Assembly: GCA_964058805.1 (NCBI GenBank)
Contig: CAXKVV010000040.1
Location: 310,001 to 374,000 of the forward strand
Direction: 5' to 3'
DNA from: Schoenoplectus triqueter
Lineage: Eukaryota; Streptophyta; Magnoliopsida; Poales; Cyperaceae
DNA length: 64,000 nt
Part shown: positions 50,280 through 63,038 of the stretch, in pieces
Layout: every line of letters starts with the position of its first letter
Numbering within the stretch: the first letter of the stretch is position 1
Position numbers and translations under genes: made by a program
The notes under the pieces: model-generated
The model's database searches: none
Told to the model about the DNA's origin: nothing
The model's input: the letters and a program-made list of their open reading frames with translations, nothing else

Positions 50280-50525
50280 ACATGTTCTGCTATTTTTGAA
50301 GTGTTTCTTCCTGCGCCAAGCCGAGCGACATTCAGTCGTCGTTCTCCACCAAAACCCCCGTTCCCATACACTCGTCATTCCCCCAAAGCACAATTTCTTT
50401 GAAGACCATGCATTGTGCAGCCAAGCCGAGAGACAACCCTGCCGTTTCTTCCAGCACCACCCAGCCCAGCGACAACGGGTTGCCGAGAAGAACAGAGAAG
50501 AATCCCGAAAAGGTATTTAACAAAT
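50280..50525. other. GC-richer island of unknown nature
   Basis: Clearly higher GC than the surrounding DNA. The phrase GCCAAGCCGAG followed by A/C and GACA occurs twice (about 50314 and 50421), with a weaker third. A 95-codon frame (plus) and a 65-codon frame (minus) cross it, and neither is recognised. Confidence 0.35.
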
Positions 50526-50864
50526 GCAAAGATTATACAACTTTGGAGTAGCAAATATCTAATTTTCCATTCCAATTACTACAAATTATATACAATAAAA
50601 AAATGGCAGATTAAACTAAGATAGGTCTTTTAAATGTTCCTTGCGCACAACAGGATGACATCATTGCAGTAAAATCTGAAAAAGCGTTGGAAGAGACTTA
50701 ATTAGCAGCAATGAAGGTTATATAAAAATGAATATATTTTATTTATCCAACCATGAACTCTTTAATTAATTAGTTTCTTAAATCATACTGATGACCATGT
50801 TAAAGAAGTGCTGCGCTCAGAGTTCCATTGGTCTAAATAATCAAATTGTAATAAATCATGTACC

Positions 50865-53800
50865 TCATGGACGGACAGATGGGTTCCTTAAGTAAAGATC
50901 TGGGCAGTGGCAACCACGAACGGACACGTTACAAGGCCCAGACTGTACCAACTCATGTGGCAGGGCATGAAGCAGAGGGCAGTTCTGAATAACATACTCT
51001 TTAACTGCTGAAGTGCTTTGCCCATGAAAAGGCTCAATTGAATCGACCAACTGCAGCTCATGTTTATCCATTGTAATTGATTTCAGAGCTCTACAATCAG
51101 TAATTTCCAGTCTAGCCAACATCTTCTGGTTCCGCAGTCCGGTAATCGACTCCAGCTTCTCACACAATGAAATCTTCAGTTCTTCAAGCTGGGAATGGAG
51201 CAGCTCCAGTGGCAGAAGTCGGAAACCCAAACATTTGTGGACTTGGAGGTGCTTGATCGTGCGAAAATCGCTGAATGGAAGAGACTGAAGATCATGACAG
51301 GATATTAATCTGATTTCATGAATTGCCTGCAAGGATGATGGGTCCCCCATCCAACCTGGTGCCATGGCAGAAGGATAACCTTCTAGAACGAGTCTCTTGA
51401 GGTGAGGGTGTGGCTGGAGGAATTGTAACAAACCAACATCAGTATCTGTACCTCCACCAATTGGTATGCCCTTACCAGCTTCTTGTATGATTTTTATTGT
51501 CAGCTTTTTTTGGCGAACCATTGCCAAACCATCAAAGTGCGCGTGCGTGCGGTTATTATGCCAGCATATATCCAAAGTTTCGATTTTACACTTACTTCTG
51601 AGGTTGGCATGCTCGGCATCTACGAAATTACTTGTGTTCTGCAATCCTTCAATGACGAGCTCTCCTTCAAGATCCTTCATATCCTTTAACCAACCTATAC
51701 TTCTAACTTCCAAGCAAGCTGTCATATTCCTCATAGCAGGGAAGTTTTTGGGCAGGCAAGTGTCATAGTTAACAGAGCAACCACTGATTTTCAAAGTTTT
51801 AAGTTTATGACAGTATCCAAGGTCATTTGGCAGCTTTGATGGTCTACCCATGCAAAGCTCCTCTAAATTACTGAGACAGCATATTGAATCCAGAAATGCT
51901 GAATCTAGCCTAGCATCGATTGTTAACTCTTGAAGGTTGCAAAGTTCTCCAATATCTGATGGTATCATCTCTAAGTTATCACATTTAATAACTAATCTCA
52001 GCAAATTAGTAAGTGAACCGAGTGATTTTGGAAGGTGCTTAAGTTTTGCACATTTAATACACAGGAACTGTAAGCTAGGGAGATAGCCAATGCTTCTCGG
52101 TAATTCAAGAGGAGACAACCAGCAATCAAGAATGAAAGTCTGCAGGTTGTACAGAAGGTAGATGGATCCTGGCAGCATTTCAAGCCAATCGGAAGCAATA
52201 CGGAGATAGCAAAGATGTTTCAACTGTGCAATGGAATCAGGAATCAATGTCAAATGATTACCTTTCAATTCCAGAACCCTCAGTGCTTCAAATTTTGCAA
52301 GGTTAAATATGACTGTATTTCCCCAACAATCATCATTATCTTCTAATAGCTTTAAATTTAGATATGTAGATTCTGTACTGTTTATGCAATACTGGTGTTC
52401 AGAAACTTCTCTGCAACCTCTTAGATCTGTAGAAAGAGTTCTTAAGCCTTTAAGGTTTTGTTGCAGAACTTGATTTACATATCCCGTGAAACCTCTAACA
52501 TATAAATGGCGCACATCTTCAGGGATTTTTACTTCCTGAATATCATTAGCCTGATTTATCTCAACCGACCAATGTTCTTTATCAGAATTAAGTCTTGCAA
52601 GGTCATGGATTATACCGTGCAGCTTGCATTGTTCTTGTCCAAATGAAACATCAATAAAGGACCTCTCTCTTAACTCCTCGTAATATTCAGCGCCAACTTC
52701 TCTACTTGTTTTTTTGCCCATGGACTTGATGTAGCCATGAGAGATCCATAGCTCTATCAAATTGTCCATTGGTATCTCATAATCTTTTGGGAACATTGAA
52801 CAAAACAAAAAACATGGCTTAAGGTAAGGAGGAAGATGAGCATAGTTGATCTGGAGTGCTGGAAATATATAAATCAATGGATCTGATTCCCAGAGATCAC
52901 TTTCTAGAATCTGCCTCCAGCCCTCTTCATGTGTTTCATGCCTAAGAAGGTTTGCAATAGATTTCACCGCCAATGGTATGCCACCACACTTTCTCGTAAT
53001 CTCCCTTCCCATCTCTACAAAGTGTGCTGGAACACTGAAACTTGCATCGCCAAATGCGTAATGCAGAAAAAGCTGCCAACATGAATCTTCAGACAACTGG
53101 TCTGGCTTAATGCTTGCCGTTGACAGCATAACCTCAGCGACGCTTTCATTTCTTGTCGTCACGAGAATATGTGCCCCCTTTGCTTTGCTTAAAGGAACCC
53201 TGAACAACTCCCATAGACCATGATTCTCATTCCACACATCGTCTAAAACAAGCAATATCTTATTGTCTTTCACTACATCTACCAGCTCTTCTTGTAATGG
53301 GCTCAACTCACTCAAATCACATTCTTTTTCAGTAAATGAATCAATAGTTTCTTTGATCATTCTCCCGACATCAAAATCTTCGGAGACAGATACCCAACCA
53401 AATAAATCATAACACGGGCGAACCCTGGCATCATAGTAGACAAGTTCGGCAATGGTGGTTTTCCCGAGGCCTCCTTCACCAATAATTGAAATTACGGAAA
53501 AAGACTTTTCGTTTTCTGAAAGTAAGAGATCAACGACTTTTGTTATATCAGCATCTCTGCCGAAAATGCTTTTCTCATCAACCATGTGTCCCGTTGGGGG
53601 CCGTAATATTCCGTTGCTCGGGCACAGCACCCCATCACTCTCTTTCAATTGGAGATTCTCACGGGCATTTGCTATTTCATCAAATCGGCTTCTTATTTTG
53701 TTAAGCCGATCTACCATGCCGAAAGGAATTGGAACAGGGTACTGTTGGGAAAAAAAATGTAACAAGTATAATATCTGAAATTTCATAATTTGTTGATAAA

Positions 53801-54437
53801 AAATTATAATAATTGTTTAAAAGGGATGATTATGGTTTGAAGAAAATTTCAAAAGTGATGACGCCTAATAATGATACTGCGCTACCATACTCTACAGCAA
53901 GTTGGCCTCAAGTTTCACGCCAATCCCCACTCAGAACCATGAATGCAATTATTCGTGCAAATATCAAAGTCCGTGAAATATTTGATTAGAAGGAAAATGC
54001 AAATAGATTTGGAACCACGCATGGTAGATCGGCTAAATCCTGTCGTGCTCAATGCACAAAGAACTAACCTCCATTTGCTTTCTCTTGTGGGAACCAGAAG
54101 CTTGGGAAGCCATTCTTGCCTCCAGCTGCACACGTGCAGCCTCGTACCGGTACTCGCTGAGCACATCATCAGCATCGTAAGTGACCTGCTTGAGCTCCTT
54201 GAGCCAGAGCTTGACGGAGCTGTCTCTGATCTCCCTCTCCTCGGCATCGTGCAGTGTAGCCTTGATCCGCTCCAGAGTCCGCATCAGCCCCTTCAGATTC
54301 TCCTCGACAACACGCCTCTCCTCTTCTGAGTTATCATTGGTGGAAGAAGAGGAGGAAGGAGACAGCACAGATGCTCTGAGTGAAGGGAGCAAACTGATGC
54401 CTAGAGAGAGCAGAGATGTGATCAAATTTGCTGCCAT
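50865..54437 (-). CDS. CNL3: CC-NBS-LRR immune receptor with an altered MHD motif
   Basis: Tandem paralogue of CNL2. Exon 1 (54437-54069) encodes the coiled-coil region from MAANLITSLLSLG. Exon 2 (53741-50865) encodes NB-ARC and leucine-rich repeats. Joined in phase 0 they give about 1081 residues. Motifs: P-loop GEGGLGKTT (211-219), RNBS-A with WVSVSEDFDV, kinase-2 LLVLDDVW (286-293), RNBS-B HILVTTR, GLPL as CGGIPLA (375-381) and RNBS-D CFLFCSMFPKDY. The MHD position reads LHG (497-499; glycine codon 52616-52614), where CNL2 has LHD. The intron (54068-53742) is GT-AG with donor GTTAGT. The frame is otherwise intact. Related sequence extends into both flanks, marking a duplicated block. Confidence 0.9.
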
Positions 54438-54524
54438 TTTGCATAGAATGAATGAGATGCAGGAATGAACCTAATGGCACTGTGATAAATTGGGGAAAGG
54501 AAGAAGAAAGAAGAAGGGAGAAAT

Positions 54525-54555
54525 AGTGCCTTGGATCTCAGAGTTGACTTCTGAG
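54525..54555. promoter_or_regulatory. Conserved leader/promoter block with W-box upstream of CNL3
   Basis: CCTTGGATCTCAGAGTTGAC continues to TTCTGAG and matches the CNL2 upstream block. The W-box core TTGACT is at 54544-54549, 107 bp before the start codon. Confidence 0.45.
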
Positions 54556-54769
54556 AGGGGAATAAAAGATTATCCCGAATTTGTCAAACTGAACGGTTCA
54601 ATGAAAGCCAAACTCATAGCTTATTTTCTTTTTCCAGATGAACTAATTTATGGATTCAACTCGGGGTCAGATTCACAGCCTCTCTTAATTGGCGTCTTCG
54701 TTCGTTATTTGACACTTATATTTTTCCAGATGAAACTAAGGTACATGGAATCCGCGCGACCCTCTTAAT

Positions 54770-55200
54770 TTTAAAAATATTTATATTTAACATTAATTCT
54801 ATTATAAATAAATAATATATTTTATTTAAATATAATTTATATATAAATTAATCATAAGAATCTTAAAATTTTAAATAAAATTAATTTATTATTTAATAAA
54901 ATATAATGTACATAATATAATAATTTTTAAGTATAGTGTATAATATATAGTTTTTTAAAATAAATTTCAATCATAATTAATATTTAATTTATTTGATATA
55001 TAATTTTTCTACAAAATAATTATATTTAGTATTAATTTTATTATAAAAACTATATATTTTACTTAGATATAATTTATATTTAAATCAATTATAAGTGTTC
55101 TTAAATTTTGAATAAAGTTATGTTATTATTTAACAAAAATATAAATGAACTTAATAATAGTTGATGTTTAACTTATTTGATATATAATTCTCTTAGAGCT
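54770..55200. other. Extremely AT-rich spacer
   Basis: Loose internal repetition of ATATAATTTATAT-type words and TATTTAATTTATTTGATATAT. No gene. Confidence 0.5.
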
Positions 55201-55224
55201 CCTATAAATACATGGTAAGTAGCA

Positions 55225-56250
55225 AATGAAATCGGGTTGGGTAAGTTTGATAAAAAAATTTGTCAAGTCGCTGGACCGGTTCAAGTTTTGAATAGAATAT
55301 TGTTGGCTTTTTTCAGGTTTCGGTCATTTTGGGTCGGATCGAGTCAGGTTTCAGATTTTTATGAGCTCAGGTCATCTTGGTTTAGGTTATTCGTGTTTTT
55401 GGTTGGGTCAGAATTCAGGTCATTTGATTTCAGGTAGTCATAGGTTTCGAGTCAGACCGGGTCAGATTCTTTCTTTTTTTTGTAAAATTTTATTTTGGAT
55501 TGGGTTGGATTTTAAATCGTGGGACTATAAAAAAATTTCAGAAATATATTTTAGCCAATATTAAATATAGTTTTTTAATTATTTTATTTTCAATTTAATT
55601 TTGTAAATAATATAAATATAATTAATTAATTTAGGTCGAATCAGATATTTAGTTTCTGAAAAATAATTATTTTTGCTGACAACAAGGTATTTAGCTTTCG
55701 AAGAAACAAAATGAAAAGTATTGACCTACAGAAATAGAACTCAAAGAGGAGTGCCAATAAAGTGTTCACCTATTACTATCATTTACAGTATAATTAATTA
55801 AAGTTCAGTTAATTTAATTAAATTACATTATAAAATAATAAAACTAAAAAATTGGTGCATGAAATAAATATACATTTTAGTTCAATTGTTTTCAAATTTT
55901 TTAAAATTGGGCCGGGTCGGATCTCATTCGTCTTGGATTTCGGATCGTTCGGATTTGAATCAGGTCAGATTTTGAGTTATTTCAGATTTTATATCATCTC
56001 GGGTTTCGGATCGTCTGGGTTCGAGTTGGATTGGATTTTGGACACTCTAATTTCGTCTCGAGTTTCGGATGGTCTGAGTTCAGATCGAGTCCGATTTCGA
56101 GCACTATGATCTCGGACTGTCTCAAATTTCCGGTCATCCTAGATCGAATCGGATTAAATTCAAATCAGTTTGACTTTCTCAAAAAATCAAATCACATCGA
56201 ATCAAATTCGGAGCCAGACAAATTCAAACAAATCACACAAATTTAAAAAG
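55225..56250. repeat. Element-like repeat rich in GGTTTCGGGT words
   Basis: Both outer parts (about 55230-55520 and 55905-56200) are packed with TTTCGG(A/G)TC, GGGTCGG and CGGGTT-like words around an AT-rich core. This is the layout of hAT subterminal regions such as those at 23856-28369. I found no terminal repeats or target duplication, so the class is a guess. Confidence 0.4.
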
Positions 56251-56539
56251 TAGAGTTAGGAAGCACATGGTCCCTGCTTGAGTTGTTCTCTGAAGAGTAG
56301 GGGGTTCAAACACCCATGAAAAAATAGTCCTCTTCAATTATCCATTCGAGTTAATGAAAGAGTCGCTTATAACATATATAGCTATACATAATTTGATCAG
56401 TTTCATTTATTAATAGTCAACTGCTTCACATCAATGACTCATGTTTCAAGTTACTGATCAATCAATCTTTAACAACAGATAATAATCAATATAAATTATA
56501 TAAAAAGTTAATAGGTTATTAATGAATATGTATATATAC

Positions 56540-57035
56540 ATTACATCAGTAGTTGGGCACCTTTTCAACAAGAAATAAAAGTGTTTTGTAAATGTCCTAA
56601 TTAGTGTTATCATTGTTGGCTTGTTGCTTGCACAGATCGGATGGAATTCGCACCCTCTTGACTTCTGAGTGACGGAGAGACCGATGGAGATAGAGTCTAA
56701 TTCTTTCATGATTTCATCCAGCTTTTCGCTTTATTTATTTATTCCAAAGGCATATCTATATCTATATCTATATATAGGGTAACTACATATTAACGCGCGC
56801 GGTCCACAATCTGAGCTGGCATGTCGGATTCGGATGTAATTCATTTCGACCAATCCGTGAAAATGAAAAAGTTGAAAAAGTGGGGATATGCGATCAAATT
56901 GAAGTTCAAAGAGCAACTTCTCACAAATCAATAGTATAATTTGGTTAGGTTTTGGAACATTATACTTGTGAATCCTTCATATTAAATTCACTTCGATTCA
57001 TTTTCCCACATCCCAGCATTACCCTTCATTAAAAG
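56540..57035. repeat. Duplicated spacer segment, copy 2 (one part inverted)
   Basis: 56540-56750 matches 48756-49195 directly. 56870-57035 matches 49985-50170 in reverse. A TATATC-type run lies at about 56755-56775. Confidence 0.75.
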
Positions 57036-57116
57036 GCTACGAAAATATGAAATAATTCATGTTGAATTACATCCGAAGAGTTTGCCTGCGGTGCCGTGTG
57101 TTATGAATCATTTTTT

Positions 57117-57385
57117 TTATTTTTAAAGTTTAAATGATTGATCCAATCACTTAAAATTATCTTAATATAAAAATTTAGTTGTAGAATAAATTTTATATTT
57201 TTTAGATAATTTATTATTTTTTAGATAGTTAGAAAATTACTTAATTTAATTATTATGAGTCATTTAAAAGAAGTGATTTTCTAACTATTTAAAAAAAATT
57301 ATAAAAATTATAAAATTTGTCTATAATTAGATTTTCATATAAAATTTATTTTGAATGATTGGATCAACCATTCAAACTCAAACTG
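57117..57385. mobile_element. Fold-back MITE, different family
   Basis: Arms of about 120 bp pair. The left part AAATGATTGATCCAATCACT is matched by the reversed right part GAATGGTTGATCCAATCATT, then TATTTAGTTGTAGA-like against ATCTAATTATAGA, ending with TAGTTAGAAAAT on each side of a ~35-bp centre. No flanking duplication was fixed. Confidence 0.7.
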
Positions 57386-58920
57386 CTAATGTTCTATAAA
57401 TATATAAAGTAAAACTAATATACTCTTAGAAGCACGGAGCTCTTCCGTGCTTTTAACTCAAAGACATATTTAATCATCTCTGAATTTCAATTTATGTATC
57501 TCAATATATAAATATAATTTTATATATTAAAATTTTATGAAATATAAAAATTTATATTTTTTAGAGTTTCTTAAGTATTTGTTTTGAATTTTTCAAATGA
57601 CTTATCCTCATACGCAAAGATTTATTATTTTTTATTTCATCTTAAAAAAATAAAATAAATACTTACCAATTCAAAAAAATAGTATTTTTTTGTATTCCAT
57701 AAGATTTTAATATAAATAATTTATTAAAAGAGAATCAAAATTTAAAGATAATTATATATATATATATATTTTAGTTAAGAACATGCAGAGATCACCTAGT
57801 TTTAGCCGAAGGTATAATTTATGAAAGTCATAAAGTATAAATAACTAGAAAACTGGTTGCGTTTCCAGCACAACCCTTACATGTCTACAACTGGACCTTA
57901 CTTTCTACTAATATTTTGATGTTATCGTGTTATTGTTCTGTGCTGGATCCACGATTTTTTTATTAAGTTTTTAATTCTTGGTATTGCTATGATGCATTGA
58001 TCTGTTGCTAATAGGTTGAGATTTTTTTTTTCAATTGAAATTTCATGGCAACATCTAAAACAAAAGATTAACTGATAGTGCAAGAATAACTTGAATATCA
58101 TATTTTACTTATTTGATTCTTCTGGTTTAAACATACAACGATCCCAACAAATTACAAATGTTCTATATTTATTCTCATCAGCCCTCGGAAAATTGAATTC
58201 CTAAAAAATTATAGAAGACCGCATTTAAATTAAAATTTGCATTTGTCATCCATAAGAGCTTACAATCTTAAAATAACACTTGATTTAAAATAAAAAAAAA
58301 AGAAGAGGGAAAGATCTCGGCATCATAATAAGCAACAAGAGGACTACTAGTAATCAGTGCTAGTAAGGATGTTTTATCTGTCTAATGAATCAGATTTCAA
58401 TAAAAGCTCGACCTCTTCTCATAATTCATAATTCCTGCCAATGCTTACATGAGGAATGAATGCATAAACAATCTTGCCAGCGGAAACAAAGAAGAAAATT
58501 AATAATAATTGGTGCCAGAGACGTGTAATGCTCGTACGAAAATTAATTATTTGACAAACTAAAGACATTATTGTTTAAAAAAAACCCTAAAAAATCTAAC
58601 AGTTTAACTCTCCTCCTTGTGATAAGGTCAAAAAAGCATCAAAGAGAGAGGAATTCTTCCGGCTACAATTAGCAAGTAAATATATAATAATTCTTTTGGG
58701 TTTGGAGCATGCATGCCCAAAGGCATTAAGTTCGACAGAAGCTAGCTCCAATATCCAAAGCCCCCTGTATACCGCACGATAAAATGTGAATAAAGATCGT
58801 GTGAATTTAACTTTCATCTTTCACGTCTTTCGTCATTTGATACTCAATCAAAATTAAAAAAATCAATGTAGAAATTTGTCGCTCGAGACATTACTTAAAC
58901 TTTTAAATTTCTGAATCAAG
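57386..58920. other. AT-rich spacer
   Basis: Includes a small hairpin AGCACGGAGCTCTTCCGTGCT (57431-57451), a (TA)n run at 57753-57769, and 57965-58020, which resembles 50170-50225 directly. No gene recognised; a 73-codon minus-strand frame at 58596-58817 has no known match. Confidence 0.4.
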
Positions 58921-59371
58921 TTTTTTTTTTTTTTTTACAAAAAGTGGTTGTACCACCAGTTTCATTAAGAAACAAAAAGAGTTTAATTGATACCACAGCC
59001 CGGTATCTAAGCGGTAAAATTATTAAAATTCTAAAAGTTCAACAGCTAACATCATATTCATGAAACTGCTAATTCTTAGTCTAATCTGATGAACAAAGTA
59101 TTTGACAATCAACTAGAACTAGTTTAGAAGTAAGACTAGAATATCAAAATGACTTACAATCTAAGTACTTGACTACCACAAAATTACTGTTTGAAACTTT
59201 TTAATCTTCTGATTTGTCCAAGTCTGCAAAGGCGCCTAATAGCGAATTGTTCAATTCCAGCTGAAACAAACATAATCCAACCATACAAAACAAAACAACA
59301 TAGCATGTTTACCAAAGATAATACTAATTAACTTTCCAACCATCATTATTCATTGTTAAATCTCTTCCAAA

Positions 59372-62300
59372 CTAATCCCCTTCCTCTGAAAGCATTAAAC
59401 CTAAGGTATTTTCTCTGATCTGCACTGGTAATGAGTTGACATTAGATGGTAAAATATTATGTAAAGCATTCAAAAATTCATTACCTTTTAATAAACACCA
59501 ATATCTAGATAAAGCTATAATTGAACCTCCTAATTGTCTAATAGTTCTTACTTGACCTCCATTGAAAATTATTCTATTTCTTTCATTCCACACAATCCAC
59601 AAAAATGCTCCTCTTATCAGTTCACAGAGTTTTGAATCTTTATAAGGTATACTAGCCTCTAATTGCCATATGTCTAATATTGTATTACAATTGAAATTGA
59701 AATTATTATAACTAGCTATCCAATTCCATAAACATACAGAAATAGAACATTTCAAAAATAAATGATCTACAGTTTCAGCAGCATTACAAAAGATACATTT
59801 ATCCTCTCCTTGCCATCCTTTTTTTTTTTAAATTGTCTTTTGTAAGTATCTTATTGTTTTGAACTAACCAAAGAAAAATTTTAATTTTTAAAGGTATATA
59901 AGCTGATCATGTGAGACTAAATTGACTATTTTTAATTCCTCCAAATTCTAACCAATTATAGCATGAATTAGTGGTAAATACCCCTGTTACTGACCATCGC
60001 CAAATTATAGAATCCTCATTATCATCTAATCTAATATTTTCTAATTGAGAATATAAATTATGTAATTGATCTCTCAATGTAGTATTAAAACCTCTATTAA
60101 AATTTAGATAAAATCTATTATATCCTATAACATGAGAAACTGTAATATTTTGATCTGTAGCTAAATCAAATAATAGTGGAAATTGAGATTGTAATGCATT
60201 ATTTGTTAACCATCTATCCTTCCAGAAATAAATATTCTTCCCATTACCTAATTTTTTGTCTACACTAATATTAAAAATTTGTAATTCTTTATTGACTTCT
60301 TTCCAAAAATTAGAGGCATTTATTAAAGATCTTCTAAAATGATATTTGGATTTAATTATTCTTTTCCACAAACCCTTATCATTTGGATTATTATACCTCC
60401 ATAACCATTTACATAATAGTGCTTTATTCATACTTTTTAAATTACAAATTCCTAAGCCTCCTTGATCAAAACTGTTACAAATTTGCTTCCAATTAACTAA
60501 ATTATATTTCTTTTTTCTAATATTACCACCAGACCATAAAAATTTTCTACATATTTTATCTATTTTTTTTCTAACTTGTACAGGAAGTCTAAATATAGAC
60601 ATCCAATATAAAGGCATAGCACTTAGAACAGATTTAATTAAAGTTAATCGACCACCTATAGATAGCAATTTCCCTTTCCAATTCTCTAATTTATTTTCTA
60701 TTTTACTAATAAGAAAATCCCAGTCCTTATTCTTTAATTTATGCCAATGTAAAGGGACCCCTAAATAAGTAATAGGAAATGATGAAACTTTGCATCCTAA
60801 AATATTAGCATATTGTATCCCCTCTTCCTTAGTTAAATTTAAAGGCACTATTTCACTTTTTACAAAGTTTATTTTAAGACCTGATAAATTTTCAAAACCT
60901 AATAAAAGTAATTTAAAAGCATCAATTATTTTACTATCAGCTTCTAAAAAAATCAAAGTATCATCAGCAAAATTAAGATTGATTAAATTATTTTCTTCAA
61001 AATTCCCTAAACCTTTAATATATCCTAGAGTTTTAGCTTTATTTAAAATTTTAGAAAGAGTATCTGCTACTAAATTAAATAAAAATGGAGATAATGGATC
61101 ACCTTGTCTCAACCCTTTTTTATATTTAAAATATGGAGTTATATATCCATTTATATTTATACTAGTTTGTCCACTAACTAGTATGTTCATTATCCAATCA
61201 ATCCACTTTTTACCAAATCCTCTAGCTTTTAAAACTTCTATCAAGAAATTCCAATTTACATTATCAAATGCTTTTTCATAATCTAACTTAAGTAATATAC
61301 CTTTAGTTTTTGTTTGTCTGACTTGGTGTAAAATTTCTTGAGCACATACTATATTATCAAATATACATCTACCTTTTATGAAAGCTGTTTGAGAATAATC
61401 TATTAATACATCCATTTTTTGTGCTAATCTATTAGCTAGAATTTTTGAAATGATTTTTGAACTACAATTTATCAGACTGATAGGTCTAAACTGATTTATA
61501 GCTATACTATCTTTCTTTTTAGGAATTAAAACTATTGTAGCTAAATTTAATTTAAAAAGATCTAAGTTATGATTATAAAAAGCATTAACAATGAGTACTA
61601 ATTCATCTTTAATTAAGTCCCAATACTTTTGATAAAAGGTAAAAGTTAACCCATCAGGTCCTGGAGATTTATTACCTTCTGCTTCAAATATTGCATTTTT
61701 AATTTCTTCTATAGTGAAAACAGATTCTAAAGAATAAGATGAATTTAAGGATAGTCTCTCATTCTCATTCCATAAGTTAAGATCTAAAGTAACTAATCTA
61801 TTAAGTTCTGATCCTAAAAGAGTTTTAAAATGATTGTAAATAAATCTCCTAATCCTTTCCTGATCATATATAATCTGACCATCTATTTCCAATGAAAAAA
61901 TATAATTCTTCCTAGCTCTATTATTTGCAATTGTATGAAAGAATTTTGTATTCAAATCCCCTTCTAATAACCAATTAATTTTTGATTTTTGCTGCCAATA
62001 AGTATCTTCTTCTGTATAAATTTGATCTAATTTATTAGTATTATCTAACCATATCTGGAATTCCAAATCATTAATATCCCTAAGTTCTTGTATTAAATCT
62101 ATCTCATTAATTTTTTCTAAACATTTCTTTTTTTCTTTTTTCTGCTGCCCTCTAAAATTAATGTTCCAGCCTCTAAATTTTCTCCTTAGATATTGCATTT
62201 TCATTTTCCAACTCATACCTATATCATTGATATCTAGAGGAAAGGACTTCCACCAATTAATCATTAGTTCATTAAAATCTTCTTGTTTTATCCAATTTTT

Positions 62301-63038
62301 ATCAAAGCTTTTTATATTATTATTAGTATAAGATATATTAATATTAGATTTAAGAATAATAGCATTATGATCTGATTGAAACCTAGGTAATGATTTACTA
62401 ACACTTAATGGAAATTCTCTCTCCCATGTTATTGAACATAAGAATCTATCTAAGCATGCTAATGATGGATTAACCCTTAAATTGGACCATGTGTAAAGTC
62501 TATCCTTTGGTCTAAAATCTATCAACATATTTGTAGATATAAAAGAATTAAATTTTCTACTAATAGAATGATTATAAGTTTTGCCTTTACGTTCTAATCT
62601 ATTTCTAACCATATTAAAATCACCCCCTATTAACCATGGAACATTAGATAATTCTCTTATATCTGTTAATTCTTTCCAGAAGAATTTTCTCATGCCAATT
62701 GATGTTGGTGCATATAATGATGTAAACATCCAAATAAAATCTGAATCTTTATTTTTAATCATAAGAGTAATTGAAAATAATAAGATCCATGAGTCTAGTA
62801 ATTCAAATTTACCATCATTTAGTCCTACTAAAACACCTCCAGAATTACCTACTGAAGGTAAAATTATCCATTTATTAATATCTTTACTTAAATTATTAAG
62901 TGTAGTGCTCTTAAATTTTTCTTTTTTAGTTTTTTGTAAACTAACTATATCTATCTTATGTTCTAATAAGACATCTCTAACTAATCTTCTTCTTTTAGAT
63001 TGTCCTAATCCTCTAATATTCCAACTTAAAATATTCAT
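59372..63038 (-). pseudogene. LINE ORF2: endonuclease-reverse transcriptase, interrupted
   Basis: Open from 63038 to 59910 (1043 codons), ending at a TGA (59909-59907). The N-terminal APE-like endonuclease shows MNILSWNIRGLG, GGDFNMV, LDRFLCS and SDHNAI, but the catalytic QET motif reads QKT (residue 36). The reverse transcriptase is well preserved: FRPISLINCSSKIISKILAN, LKLDYEKAFDNVNW, QGDPLSPFLFNL and NFADDTLIF (about 60977-60951). After the TGA the homology continues through LKIKIFLWLV, then a run of 11 As on the element strand (59819-59829) shifts the frame. The C-terminal zinc-binding block CIFC then HLFLKC and WNERNRIIFNGG is read in the new frame down to 59372. Two lesions plus the endonuclease change suggest an inactive copy. 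Confidence 0.9.

Noticed and set aside
55225..56250. Definite hAT transposon
   Set aside because: The word-rich ends look right, but I found neither terminal inverted repeats nor an 8-bp duplication; left as a repeat.
60790..61281. 163-codon plus-strand open frame
   Set aside because: Antisense shadow of the LINE reverse transcriptase; no protein likeness.
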